Below, piece by piece: positions 36,244 through 44,168 of a stretch of 64,000 nt of DNA. The stretch is taken from assembly GCA_040770645.1 (NCBI GenBank), contig JAXGIS010000010.1, positions 1-64,000 on the forward strand, read 5' to 3'. Source of the stretch: JAAYZX01 sp040770645 (lineage in GTDB: Bacteria; Actinomycetota; Thermoleophilia; RBG-16-64-13). Within the stretch, counting starts at the first letter, position 1; every line of letters begins with the position of its first letter. A model generated the notes under the pieces. It had not been told where the DNA came from. It saw only the letters and a list, made by a program, of their open reading frames with translations, and ran no database searches. The position numbers and the translations under genes were made by a program.

Positions 36244-36809
36244 CAGATATCCAACTCCGCTAGGTGGGGTAGGTTGCGGTGGTGTTGGCGGAAATCGAAT
36301 CCGTAACCCACAAAGAAGGTATCGGGGACCGTGAACCCCGTGTAGCGCACATCTATGTCTACGAGACGGCGATAGGGACGATCGAGCAGCGTGCAGATCT
36401 CCAGGGAACGAGGCTCTTTGGCGGCCAGGAAGCGGAGGATGTAGTAGAGGGTTAGGCCGGTGTCAATGATGTCTTCCACCACCAGCACATCCTTGTCGTG
36501 CAGGGGGTGCCCCACATCCTTGGTGATGCGAATGGTGCGATGCTCAGGGTTGTCATGGTCCTGTTGGTAGGACGTTATGGCCAGGTACTCCATCTCCAGA
36601 GGGAGATCGATGGCGCGGGCCAAGTCGGCCATGAAGAAGATGGCGCCTTTGAGCACCGACAGCAGGAGGAGGTTCTTGCCCCGATAGTCCGCGGTGATGG
36701 CGCTGCCCATCTCCGCGACCCGCGATGCGATCTGCTCTTGAGTGGCGAAGATGCGGTCTGCGCCGCTGATGCCGGTCACGTCGGCTCTCGGTTCACTCGG
36801 GCGGCGCAA
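36243..36809 (-). CDS. hpt: Hypoxanthine phosphoribosyltransferase
   Basis: A 188-aa purine-salvage enzyme making IMP or GMP from base and PRPP. The PRPP loop VLVVEDIIDTGLTL (residues ~110), SVLKGAIFFMADL (residues ~50), EYLAITSYQ and the base-binding end PDTFFVGYGFDF are all present. The start is unclear: TTG 36809 gives a 17-base overlap with the upstream gene. A later start is possible, since the first ~15 residues are not conserved. Confidence 0.93.
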   Translation of the reverse strand: MRRPSEPRADVTGISGADRIFATQEQIASRVAEMGSAITADYRGKNLLLLSVLKGAIFFMADLARAIDLPLEMEYLAITSYQQDHDNPEHRTIRITKDVGHPLHDKDVLVVEDIIDTGLTLYYILRFLAAKEPRSLEICTLLDRPYRRLVDIDVRYTGFTVPDTFFVGYGFDFRQHHRNLPHLAELDI

Positions 36810-37161
36810 TGTTGTATTTCTTGGCCAGCTGCACGAAGTCTCTTTTGTGGAAGATCTTGATGTTGATTTCGGGATGCATCTCTCGCAATTTCCGCACCTT
36901 CCGGTGCTTCGCTGTGACCAGTGACTGTTTCATCTGGGTTACCTCCAGGTATAGATCAAGCTCCGGGAGGTAGAAGTCGGGCGTGAAGGCTTCCACGATG
37001 TTGCCGGCCCCGTCTTTCTCCAGGATGAACGTGCGTGGCTCGTAGTCCCAGGGGATGCAGTAGTAGTCGAGGATACGGGCAGCCTGCAGTTCCGTCGGGG
37101 TGGCGAAACGGGGTGGCTTCTTGCCACGATAATGGAGAAAAGCGGGCGTATCTTGACTCAT
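36793..37161 (-). CDS. PD-(D/E)XK nuclease-like small protein
   Basis: 122 aa. Residues ~58-76, AFTPDFYLPELDLYLEVT, fit the PD…ExT form of the PD-(D/E)XK fold, preceded by an LQAARILDYYCIPWDYEP strand-helix and followed by TAKHRKVRKLREM (basic helix). This pattern is shared with TnsA-like and other small restriction-fold proteins. ATG 37161. It overlaps hpt and is in the same direction. A nucleic-acid role is inferred; no family name is certain. Confidence 0.6.
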   Translation of the reverse strand: MSQDTPAFLHYRGKKPPRFATPTELQAARILDYYCIPWDYEPRTFILEKDGAGNIVEAFTPDFYLPELDLYLEVTQMKQSLVTAKHRKVRKLREMHPEINIKIFHKRDFVQLAKKYNIAPPE

Positions 37162-37327
37162 CCCAAGCTCGAATCTTATCAGAACAGCGGCCCGAAGCCC
37201 TCGCGCCTTATTCCCCGAGTGGCCGGCTGATCTGGTTTCTGGCTGGGTTTCTGACTTCTGACAGGACTGTCGCCCGCGTTGTGATACCGTAATCGTGACC
37301 GCTGCTTATTTCTTTCGAGGGATCGGT

Positions 37328-38668
37328 ATGACGCACACTCTCATCTACCCCGTCCACGCAGAGCACACCGCCTCCGGGCACTTGGCGATTGATGGCTGCG
37401 ACGTTGTCGAGTTGGCGCATCGTTACGGCACCCCTTTGGTCATCTATGAAGAGAAGACCATCCGCGATCAGTGCCAACGCTTCATGGAAGCGTTTGCGTC
37501 ATGTACGGACAACTTCGAAGTGATTTACGCCAGCAAAGCCATGCCCATCGTGGCCATCTTCCAGCTGGTGGCCGAAGAGGGTTTGTCGCTAGATGTGGCA
37601 TCGGGCGGGGAGTACCACACCGCGCTGGTCGCCGGTTTTCCGACCGACCGCATCTTCTACCACGGCAACAACAAGACGCGGTGGGAGTTGGAGTATGCGC
37701 TCGAGAAGGGGGTGGGCACCATTGTCCTGGACTCGATGGGGGAGATCGATCTCCTCGAGTCGCTATTGGAGGCACGCGGCACTCGGCAGAGGGTGTTGCT
37801 CCGTGTCACTCCCGGGATCGAGGCCCACACCCACGAATACATCCAGACCGGCCAGATAGATTCCAAATTCGGCTTCGGCTTGGCAGGCGGGCTGGCTCGG
37901 GAGGGTATACGCCGCACCATCGCGTCGCCCTGGCTGGATCTCTGGGGTCTTCATGCCCATGTGGGCAGTCAGATATTCGAACTCGATGCATTTCGCGGCG
38001 AGATCAGCGTCCTGGCCGATCTGCTCAAAGAGACGCGGGAGGCCTTCGGCTTCGATTGTCGTTGGCTCAATGCGGGGGGCGGTTTGGGTATCCGCTACAC
38101 GGCCGACGATACCCCAGCCACCATCATGGCCTACGCCGAGGTCAAATGTCGGGGCCTGCGGGAGGAGATGGAGCGGGTGGGGCTTCCGGTGCCGCGGATC
38201 TTGGTGGAGCCGGGACGATCTATCGTGGCCAAAGCAGGTGTCACTGCCTATACCGTGGGCACTGTGAAGGAGTTGCCCGGGCTCAGGACTTACGTGAGTG
38301 TGGATGGGGGAATGAGCGACAATATCCGGCCTATGCTGTATGGTGCGGAGTACGAGGCAATGATCGCCAACCGGGCGGAACAAGAGGCCGACAAGGTTGT
38401 GCGGGTGGTCGGAAAGCACTGCGAGAGCTCGGACGTGTTGGTGCGGGAGACCAGTTTGGCCTCACCGGAACCCGGTGACATCCTCGTCATCCCCACTACG
38501 GGAGCGTACTGCTTCGCCATGGCTTCCAACTACAACGGGAACTGTCGACCGGCGGTGGTTATGGTCAAGGACGGTGAATCGCGGATCATAGTTGAGCGTG
38601 AGAGTCTGGATGACCTGGTCGCGCGTCAGCGGCCGTTACACGGTGAGTGGACACGGAGCGGGCAATGA
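37328..38668 (+). CDS. lysA: Diaminopimelate decarboxylase
   Basis: A 446-aa fold-type III PLP enzyme for the last step of lysine synthesis. PLP lysine in VIYASKAMPI (~residue 60), SGGEYHTALVAGF, HAHVGSQIFE, GGGLGIRYT, EPGRSIVAKAG, and the catalytic Cys in HCESSDVLV. ATG 37328 preferred. Its stop overlaps the hom start (ATGA), so aspartate-family genes are coupled here. Confidence 0.94.
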   Translation: MTHTLIYPVHAEHTASGHLAIDGCDVVELAHRYGTPLVIYEEKTIRDQCQRFMEAFASCTDNFEVIYASKAMPIVAIFQLVAEEGLSLDVASGGEYHTALVAGFPTDRIFYHGNNKTRWELEYALEKGVGTIVLDSMGEIDLLESLLEARGTRQRVLLRVTPGIEAHTHEYIQTGQIDSKFGFGLAGGLAREGIRRTIASPWLDLWGLHAHVGSQIFELDAFRGEISVLADLLKETREAFGFDCRWLNAGGGLGIRYTADDTPATIMAYAEVKCRGLREEMERVGLPVPRILVEPGRSIVAKAGVTAYTVGTVKELPGLRTYVSVDGGMSDNIRPMLYGAEYEAMIANRAEQEADKVVRVVGKHCESSDVLVRETSLASPEPGDILVIPTTGAYCFAMASNYNGNCRPAVVMVKDGESRIIVERESLDDLVARQRPLHGEWTRSGQ

Positions 38669-39936
38669 GTGAACGTGTGCGGATGGGACTCCTGGGTTTC
38701 GGGACTGTCGGGTCGGCTTTCTACCGGTTGGTGGAGAAGGAGCGCGCTACCATTCTTGAGGCTACTGGTACCGACTTGGAGGTGCGCTGGATAGCCGAAC
38801 TGGACCGCTCCAAGCACGGTTTGGACGCGCCCGTGGACTTGTTCACCACCGATGCCGCCGCCGTGGTCGGTGATCCCGAGGTGGATGTGGTGGTGGAACT
38901 GATCGGCGGCGTGGACACAGCTTTCGAGTTGCTGGAGAAAGCACTGCATGACGGGAAGAACGTGGTCACCGCCAACAAACAGTTGTTGGCCAACCGCGGT
39001 GGTCCCCTGTTCGATTTGGCTCGTGAAACCGGGCGGCAGATACGATACGAAGCGTGCGTGGCAGGGGCGGTGCCCGTTGTGAAGGTCATGCGCGAGAGCA
39101 TGACGGGTGCCGGGCTTCACACGGTGTACGGCATCGTCAACGGCACTACCAACTACATCCTCACCGCCATGCAGCGGGGCGAGGGTGACTACGCGACCAC
39201 CCTGGCCGCCGCTCAGCGCATGGGTTATGCCGAGGCTGATCCCACTGACGACGTGAGCGGTGCCGATGCTGCAGCCAAGATGGCCATCTTGGCGTCCATC
39301 GCCTTCCACTCGCGCATCACTATGGCCGACGTCTCATACGAGGGCATAGAGGGTATTAAACCTGAGGACATCGCCCAGGCGGCTGAACTAGGTTTTGTTG
39401 TCAAGTTGGTGGGGCGGGCCCGGTACGTGGCAGACCGAGTCAACGTGCGCGTGGGCCCGGTGCTGGTGCCGTGTGAGCATCCATTGGCGTCAGTGGCCGG
39501 ATCGGACAACGCCGTGCTTCTGGAAGGGAGTGAGATCGACCGCATCATGCTGTCCGGTCCCGGCGCCGGTGGCCGCCAGACGGCCACGGCGGTGCTGGCT
39601 GATGTTGTATCCATCGCCAACAGCAAGAGCACCGGCTTCCTGCAACAGTGCTCCTGCTACCGTTCGCTCGGCATCTTTCCCAACGACGAAATGGAATCGG
39701 CCTTCTTCATTCGCGTGCGCGTGGAGGACCGGGCGGGGGTGCTGGCGCAGTTGGCCTCGGTATTCGGCCATCAGAATGTGTCCATCCACAGCATGATCCA
39801 GAAGGGGCACGGGGACCAAGCGGATCTCATCCTCATCACCCACCCCACCGCGGAACGCGCATTCCGGGCGTCCATGCGGGAGGTGGAGGGGTTGTCGTGC
39901 GTCAGAGGGCGGCCGCGGACCCTGATGGTCCTGTAG
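38665..39936 (+). CDS. hom: Homoserine dehydrogenase
   Basis: A 423-aa NAD(P)-dependent enzyme at the threonine/methionine branch. Rossmann loop LGFGTVGSAFY, VVTANKQLLA (catalytic Lys), YEACVAGAVPVV, NGTTNYIL and the AEADPTDDVSGADAAAK substrate site. The C-terminal ~80 residues form an ACT domain (FIRVRVEDRAGVLAQLASVFG), implying feedback control. ATG 38665 overlaps lysA. Confidence 0.95.
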   Translation: MSERVRMGLLGFGTVGSAFYRLVEKERATILEATGTDLEVRWIAELDRSKHGLDAPVDLFTTDAAAVVGDPEVDVVVELIGGVDTAFELLEKALHDGKNVVTANKQLLANRGGPLFDLARETGRQIRYEACVAGAVPVVKVMRESMTGAGLHTVYGIVNGTTNYILTAMQRGEGDYATTLAAAQRMGYAEADPTDDVSGADAAAKMAILASIAFHSRITMADVSYEGIEGIKPEDIAQAAELGFVVKLVGRARYVADRVNVRVGPVLVPCEHPLASVAGSDNAVLLEGSEIDRIMLSGPGAGGRQTATAVLADVVSIANSKSTGFLQQCSCYRSLGIFPNDEMESAFFIRVRVEDRAGVLAQLASVFGHQNVSIHSMIQKGHGDQADLILITHPTAERAFRASMREVEGLSCVRGRPRTLMVL

Positions 39937-39962
39937 GTCCCTATAGGTCGAGGCCACGTGCC

Positions 39963-40706
39963 ATGCCACCCTCAGCCCGCATCGTACATCTGTCCGATTT
40001 ACATGCCGGCTCGCAGTACTTTGTGGCCAACCTGCTCGACCGAGCGCTGGTGGAGATCAATGATCTGAAACCCGATATCGTGGTGGTGACGGGTGATCTC
40101 ACCAACATGGGCTATCGGCAGGAGTTCCGCGAAGCGGCGGAGTATCTGGCCCGCATCGAATGCCCAGACTTGCTGGTGGTGCCGGGCAACCACGACAGCC
40201 GCAACGTCGGCTACAAACACTTCGAGCGCATCTGGGGCCGCCACAATCGGGTCATTCGCAAGAACGGCATCACTTTGGTGGGAGTGGACTCCACCGAGCC
40301 GGATCTCGACTACGGGCGGGTGGGCCGAGGGGGTTACGGATGGCTCAGGGATAGTCTGCTCGAACGCCCCGACGACTTCAAGATCTTCGCTCTCCACCAT
40401 CATCTGCTTCCCATTCCCGGCACGGGTCGTGAGCGCAATGTGGTGCACGACGCCGGTGACGTGCTGGAACTGCTGCTTGAGTGCGGGGTGAAGCTTGTGC
40501 TGTCGGGCCACAAGCATGTGCCGCATGCGTGGTGCCTGGAGGGTATGCATATCGTGAACACGGGGACGGTGTCGACTCTGCGGCTGCGTGGTGACACCAA
40601 GCCCTGTTACAACGTGGTGGATATCGGGGAGGGGAGAGTGTTGGTCTCCCGGCGCTACCCGTTCCACGGTGGTGAGACTATCGTGGAGTTCGGCATCGAT
40701 CCCTGA
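39963..40706 (+). CDS. Calcineurin-like metallophosphoesterase
   Basis: 247 aa. The metal-ligand blocks appear in order: HLSDLHAG (residues 9-16), VVTGDLTN, PGNHDS, ALHHHLLP and SGHKHVPH. The layout resembles 3',5'-cyclic-nucleotide phosphodiesterase/Icc-like enzymes. ATG 39963, 26 bases after hom, with the cyclic-diphosphoglycerate operon beginning 44 bases later. It may therefore be part of that transcript, and a cyclic phosphate substrate is a reasonable guess only. Confidence 0.82.
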   Translation: MPPSARIVHLSDLHAGSQYFVANLLDRALVEINDLKPDIVVVTGDLTNMGYRQEFREAAEYLARIECPDLLVVPGNHDSRNVGYKHFERIWGRHNRVIRKNGITLVGVDSTEPDLDYGRVGRGGYGWLRDSLLERPDDFKIFALHHHLLPIPGTGRERNVVHDAGDVLELLLECGVKLVLSGHKHVPHAWCLEGMHIVNTGTVSTLRLRGDTKPCYNVVDIGEGRVLVSRRYPFHGGETIVEFGIDP

Positions 40707-40750
40707 TTCGCACGGCGACGTGGAACGGGCCGTCTAGGGGGACCATCTGC

Positions 40751-42136
40751 ATGATACCGTGCCCGGCCAAAGCCATAGTCCTAATCGATGGGGAGCACTA
40801 CCCCGATGTGGTAACGGGAGCCCTGCGCTCACTCGCGTCCTCGTACCTGGTTGTGGGGGCCGTGTTTTTGGGGGGCACCGAGAAGATCAAGGGCTCAGAC
40901 CTCGAGAAGGAAGCCGAGAAGCTCTACGGAATCCCCGTGTTGTTTGGGAGAGAGCCGGAAGCGGCGTTGGGCGAGGGGATCAGGCGATGGACGCCGGATT
41001 GCATCGTTGACTTGAGTGATGAGCCGGTGTTAGGATACCAGGAGAGGTTTCGGTTGGTGAGCCATGCGCTCGCCGCCAACGTCGCGTATCTGGGTTCGGA
41101 CTTCCATTTCAATCCCCCACGGCTCGAGCGTGTCGCTCAGGCTCCTTCTCTGTCGATAATCGGCACGGCAAAACGTGTGGGGAAGACTGCCCTGTCTGGC
41201 TACGTGGCGCGCAGGCTCCAAGAGTCGCTCGCGGGGTCACCGGGGCAGGGGGTTGTGGTCGTGGCCATGGGCCGGGGAGGGCCGAGCGTGCCTGAGGTGG
41301 TTGATGGGCTCGATCACGCGCTCTCATCGGAAGAGTTGCTCGAGTGGAGCCGGCAGGGAAGGCACGCTGCGTCGGATCACTTCGAGGATGCGGCGCTCAG
41401 TCGGGTGACCACTATCGGATGTAGACGGTGCGGAGGAGGGCTGGCGGGCCAACCTTTCGTGTCGAACGTGGTGGAGGGTGTGCGGTTGGCGAATGGGCTG
41501 GCTCCGGCCATGCTCATCTTGGAGGGGAGCGGGGCTTCGATTCCGCCGGTCTACACCGACGCGCGCCTGTGCGTGGCGGGTGCCAATCAGCCGCTCGACT
41601 ACGTGGTGGGGTATTTGGGCTTGTATCGGTTGCTCGTTAGTGACGCCGTGGTGCTGGCGATGGCGGAAGAGCCGCTCGCCTCGCGAGACAAGGTGAAGGA
41701 TTTGATTGATCGTATGCAACGCGAACGACCGGAGATGCCGGTAGTGCCGGTGGTCTTTCGACCCCGGCCGCTGGACGACATCCAGGGCCGGGTGGTCGCG
41801 TTCTTCTGCACGGCGCCCGGTGTGCAGTTGCCCGTTCTCCGGCGCCATCTGGAAGAGGTGCACGGGTGTCGTGTGGTTCTGGTATCAGGAAATCTGGCGG
41901 ACCGCAGGTTGTTGCGTAAGGATTTGGAAGCGCCCCAGATGGACCGCGTGGATACGGTTCTGACCGAGATCAAAGCGGCGGCCGTGGATGTGGTGGTTGA
42001 GGAGGCGGCGTGCCGGGATCTGCCGGTGGTGTTCGTGGACAACGATCCTCAGGAAGTGCCACCGGGGAAGGTTGGGGATTTGAACCAAGTGGTGGCCGAT
42101 CTGGCCGGATTGGCTCGGGAGCGGTACCGGGGATGA
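40751..42136 (+). CDS. cpgS: Cyclic 2,3-diphosphoglycerate synthetase
   Basis: A 461-aa ATP-dependent enzyme closing 2,3-diphosphoglycerate to its cyclic form, known from hyperthermophilic methanogens. Family landmarks: LIDGEHYPDVV at the N-terminus, FLGGTEKIKG, DLSDEPVLGYQERFR, a P-loop GTAKRVGKTALSG (residues ~138), MGRGGPSVPEV, HAASDHFEDA and CRRCGGGLAGQPFVSNVVEG, and VVFRPRPLDDIQGR. The length equals the archaeal enzyme. Start ATG 40751 (CTGC-rich leader, weak Shine-Dalgarno). ATGA overlap with 2-phosphoglycerate kinase, which makes its substrate. Confidence 0.88.
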   Translation: MIPCPAKAIVLIDGEHYPDVVTGALRSLASSYLVVGAVFLGGTEKIKGSDLEKEAEKLYGIPVLFGREPEAALGEGIRRWTPDCIVDLSDEPVLGYQERFRLVSHALAANVAYLGSDFHFNPPRLERVAQAPSLSIIGTAKRVGKTALSGYVARRLQESLAGSPGQGVVVVAMGRGGPSVPEVVDGLDHALSSEELLEWSRQGRHAASDHFEDAALSRVTTIGCRRCGGGLAGQPFVSNVVEGVRLANGLAPAMLILEGSGASIPPVYTDARLCVAGANQPLDYVVGYLGLYRLLVSDAVVLAMAEEPLASRDKVKDLIDRMQRERPEMPVVPVVFRPRPLDDIQGRVVAFFCTAPGVQLPVLRRHLEEVHGCRVVLVSGNLADRRLLRKDLEAPQMDRVDTVLTEIKAAAVDVVVEEAACRDLPVVFVDNDPQEVPPGKVGDLNQVVADLAGLARERYRG

Positions 42137-43092
42137 AAGACGTACAGCACCCCTCCCCCTCCGACCCCATCCACATCGTCAGCAACGATCACGCCATCCC
42201 CTTCTCGAAGGGGCTGTTGGCTGAATCGCTCACGGCAACAGGACTGCCACCCGAGCGCGCTTACCGGGTGGCGATGGAAGTGGAATGCTGTTTGATGGAC
42301 GGGGGGGTCTGTCGCCTGCCTGTGGACGAGTTGCAGGGGCTGGTTCGGCGCACTCTGGCCGAGTCTGAGGGGCAGATTTTCGTGGAGCGGTACCTGAAGT
42401 GGCAGCGACTGGCCGCCGAGGAGCGACCGCTCATCATCTTGGTGGGGGGTGCCACCGGCGTGGGCAAGAGCACCCTGGCGTCACTGCTCGCGGCGCGGCT
42501 GGGCATCGTCCGTTTGATTTCCACGGACACTGTGCGCCAAGTCATGCGTGCGTTCTTCTCGCCCACCCTCATGCCCGCCATCCACTACTCGTCGTTCAAT
42601 GCGGGCGATGCGGTGCGCTTCCCTCTGGACCGCACCGCGGATCCGCGGGTGCTCGGCTTCGTGGAGCAGGTTAGGATGGTCAACGTGGGCGTGGAGGCCA
42701 TGGTGGCCAGGGCCGTGAAGGAAGGGCTGCGCATGGTGGCAGAGGGGGTACACCTGGTTCCCGGCTTCATGCCCGCCTCTCCGGGGGGGTCGGCGCTCAT
42801 GCTGCAACTCATCTTGGCGGTGCGCGACGAGGGGCTGCACCGTAGTCATTTTGTGGTGCGCGAAAGAGAGACCGACGGCCGGCGGCCGTTCCGACGCTAT
42901 GTGCGGCATTTCCGGGAGATACGGCGCATACAGGACTTCATTCTCGAGATGGCCGCAGAGCAGGGCACTCTGGTGGTGGAAAACGAGGATATCGACAATG
43001 CGGTTACGGATGTGGTGAACGCTCTGTACTCGATGCTGGACTCGGCTGGGGCGGGGCGGGCTTCCAGTGGCGGCGAACGAGGCGGTGGCTGA
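42133..43092 (+). CDS. pgk2: 2-phosphoglycerate kinase with ATP-cone
   Basis: A 319-aa kinase forming 2,3-diphosphoglycerate from 2-phosphoglycerate. Residues ~12-95 form an ATP-cone (IHIVSNDHAIPFSKGLLAES, LTATGLPPERAYRVA), a likely allosteric nucleotide sensor also present in the archaeal enzyme. The P-loop is GGATGVGKSTLASLLA (residues ~105), with ISTDTVRQVMR and VAEGVHLVPGF beyond. ATG 42133 overlaps the cpgS stop. Its stop overlaps the GlpX-like start (TGATG), so the three genes form one coupled unit. Confidence 0.88.
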   Translation: MKDVQHPSPSDPIHIVSNDHAIPFSKGLLAESLTATGLPPERAYRVAMEVECCLMDGGVCRLPVDELQGLVRRTLAESEGQIFVERYLKWQRLAAEERPLIILVGGATGVGKSTLASLLAARLGIVRLISTDTVRQVMRAFFSPTLMPAIHYSSFNAGDAVRFPLDRTADPRVLGFVEQVRMVNVGVEAMVARAVKEGLRMVAEGVHLVPGFMPASPGGSALMLQLILAVRDEGLHRSHFVVRERETDGRRPFRRYVRHFREIRRIQDFILEMAAEQGTLVVENEDIDNAVTDVVNALYSMLDSAGAGRASSGGERGGG

Positions 43093-44108
43093 TGATGGAT
43101 GGCGCTCGGGTTGAGGAAGACGGCCTTCACTGCGATGAGTTTCACTGCATGTGCCATGAGTTCGTCCGGGTGACGGAGGCGGCGGCCTTGGCCGCCGGCC
43201 GTTGGATGGGCAAGGGAGATGGCCCTGCCGCCGAGGAGGCGGCGCGCGCCGCCATGGACGACGCGTTCCGCTTCGTGCCCATGGAAGGCACTATCGTGGT
43301 GGGGGAGGGCGAGGACCGGGAAGTCGGCCCGCTGGCCGTGGGCAATGTGGTCGGATTCGGAGGGCGGGCGTGCGATATCGCGCTGACGGCGCTTGAGGGC
43401 GCCAACATCGTGGCGCGGGGCCAAGCAGGAGCCATCGCCGCCGTGGCGGCGGGAGCACCCGGCAGCATCATGCGTGCGCCCGATATGTACATGCAGAAGA
43501 TTGTGGTTGGATCGCCGGCCGTAGGAAGGGTGGACATTGAGGCTCCAGTAGAGGACACTGTGCAGGCCATAGCCGACGCGCATGGCCTCAAGACAGGGGA
43601 ACTGACGGTTATCGTGCTGGACAGACCCCGGCACGATGACTTGGTCGCTATCCTGCGCAAGGCGGGCGCCCGCATCAAGCTCATTCCCGATGGAGATGTC
43701 ATGGCCGGCATCGCCACTGCCGTGCGCGGTACCGGAGATCACGCCTACATCGGAATCGGGGGTGCGCCGGAGGGCATCATGACGGCCGCGGCCATGCGGT
43801 GCCTCGGCGGTGAGATAGTGGCCAAGTTCTGGCCCCTGTCCAGGAGTGAGATCGCGCGGGCGCGCTCCTACGGGATAGAGGACATCGAAGCGCGCCTGCA
43901 TACGAACGATATGGTTCGGGGGCATCTGGTTCTGGCAGCCACCGGCGTGACCAACGGGGACGTATTGCGCGGTGTGCAGTATCAGCCCGGTGGAGCTCGG
44001 ACGCAGACGGTGATCATGTGCACGAAGTGCAGGCAGATACGTTACGTGAACACGGTGCACGATCTCTCCGATACTGGGGAGAGGGTGGATTTCTGGAGGA
44101 TTACGTGA
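43092..44108 (+). CDS. GlpX-family class II FBPase homologue with altered metal motif
   Basis: A 338-aa protein colinear with class II fructose-1,6-bisphosphatase: TEAAALAAGRWMGKGD, VVGEGED, MYMQKIVVG, IPDGDVMAG, IGIGGAPEGIMTAAAMRCLGG and a C-terminal AATGVTNGD. The Li-sensitive-phosphatase motif usually reading CDxAVDPxDGT here reads CDIALTALEGAN. The metal-ligand Asp, the Pro and the Thr are all replaced. The N-terminus has an extra Cys/His cluster (HCDEFHCMCH). It may be inactive as an FBPase or act on another sugar or glycerate phosphate. It is translationally coupled to pgk2 and cpgS. Confidence 0.85.
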   Translation: MMDGARVEEDGLHCDEFHCMCHEFVRVTEAAALAAGRWMGKGDGPAAEEAARAAMDDAFRFVPMEGTIVVGEGEDREVGPLAVGNVVGFGGRACDIALTALEGANIVARGQAGAIAAVAAGAPGSIMRAPDMYMQKIVVGSPAVGRVDIEAPVEDTVQAIADAHGLKTGELTVIVLDRPRHDDLVAILRKAGARIKLIPDGDVMAGIATAVRGTGDHAYIGIGGAPEGIMTAAAMRCLGGEIVAKFWPLSRSEIARARSYGIEDIEARLHTNDMVRGHLVLAATGVTNGDVLRGVQYQPGGARTQTVIMCTKCRQIRYVNTVHDLSDTGERVDFWRIT

Positions 44109-44168
44109 GGGCAGCGAGAGAGTGCCGGTCGAGAGGCCGGAGCGCGGAGCGAATGAGAAGGGCAGGCC

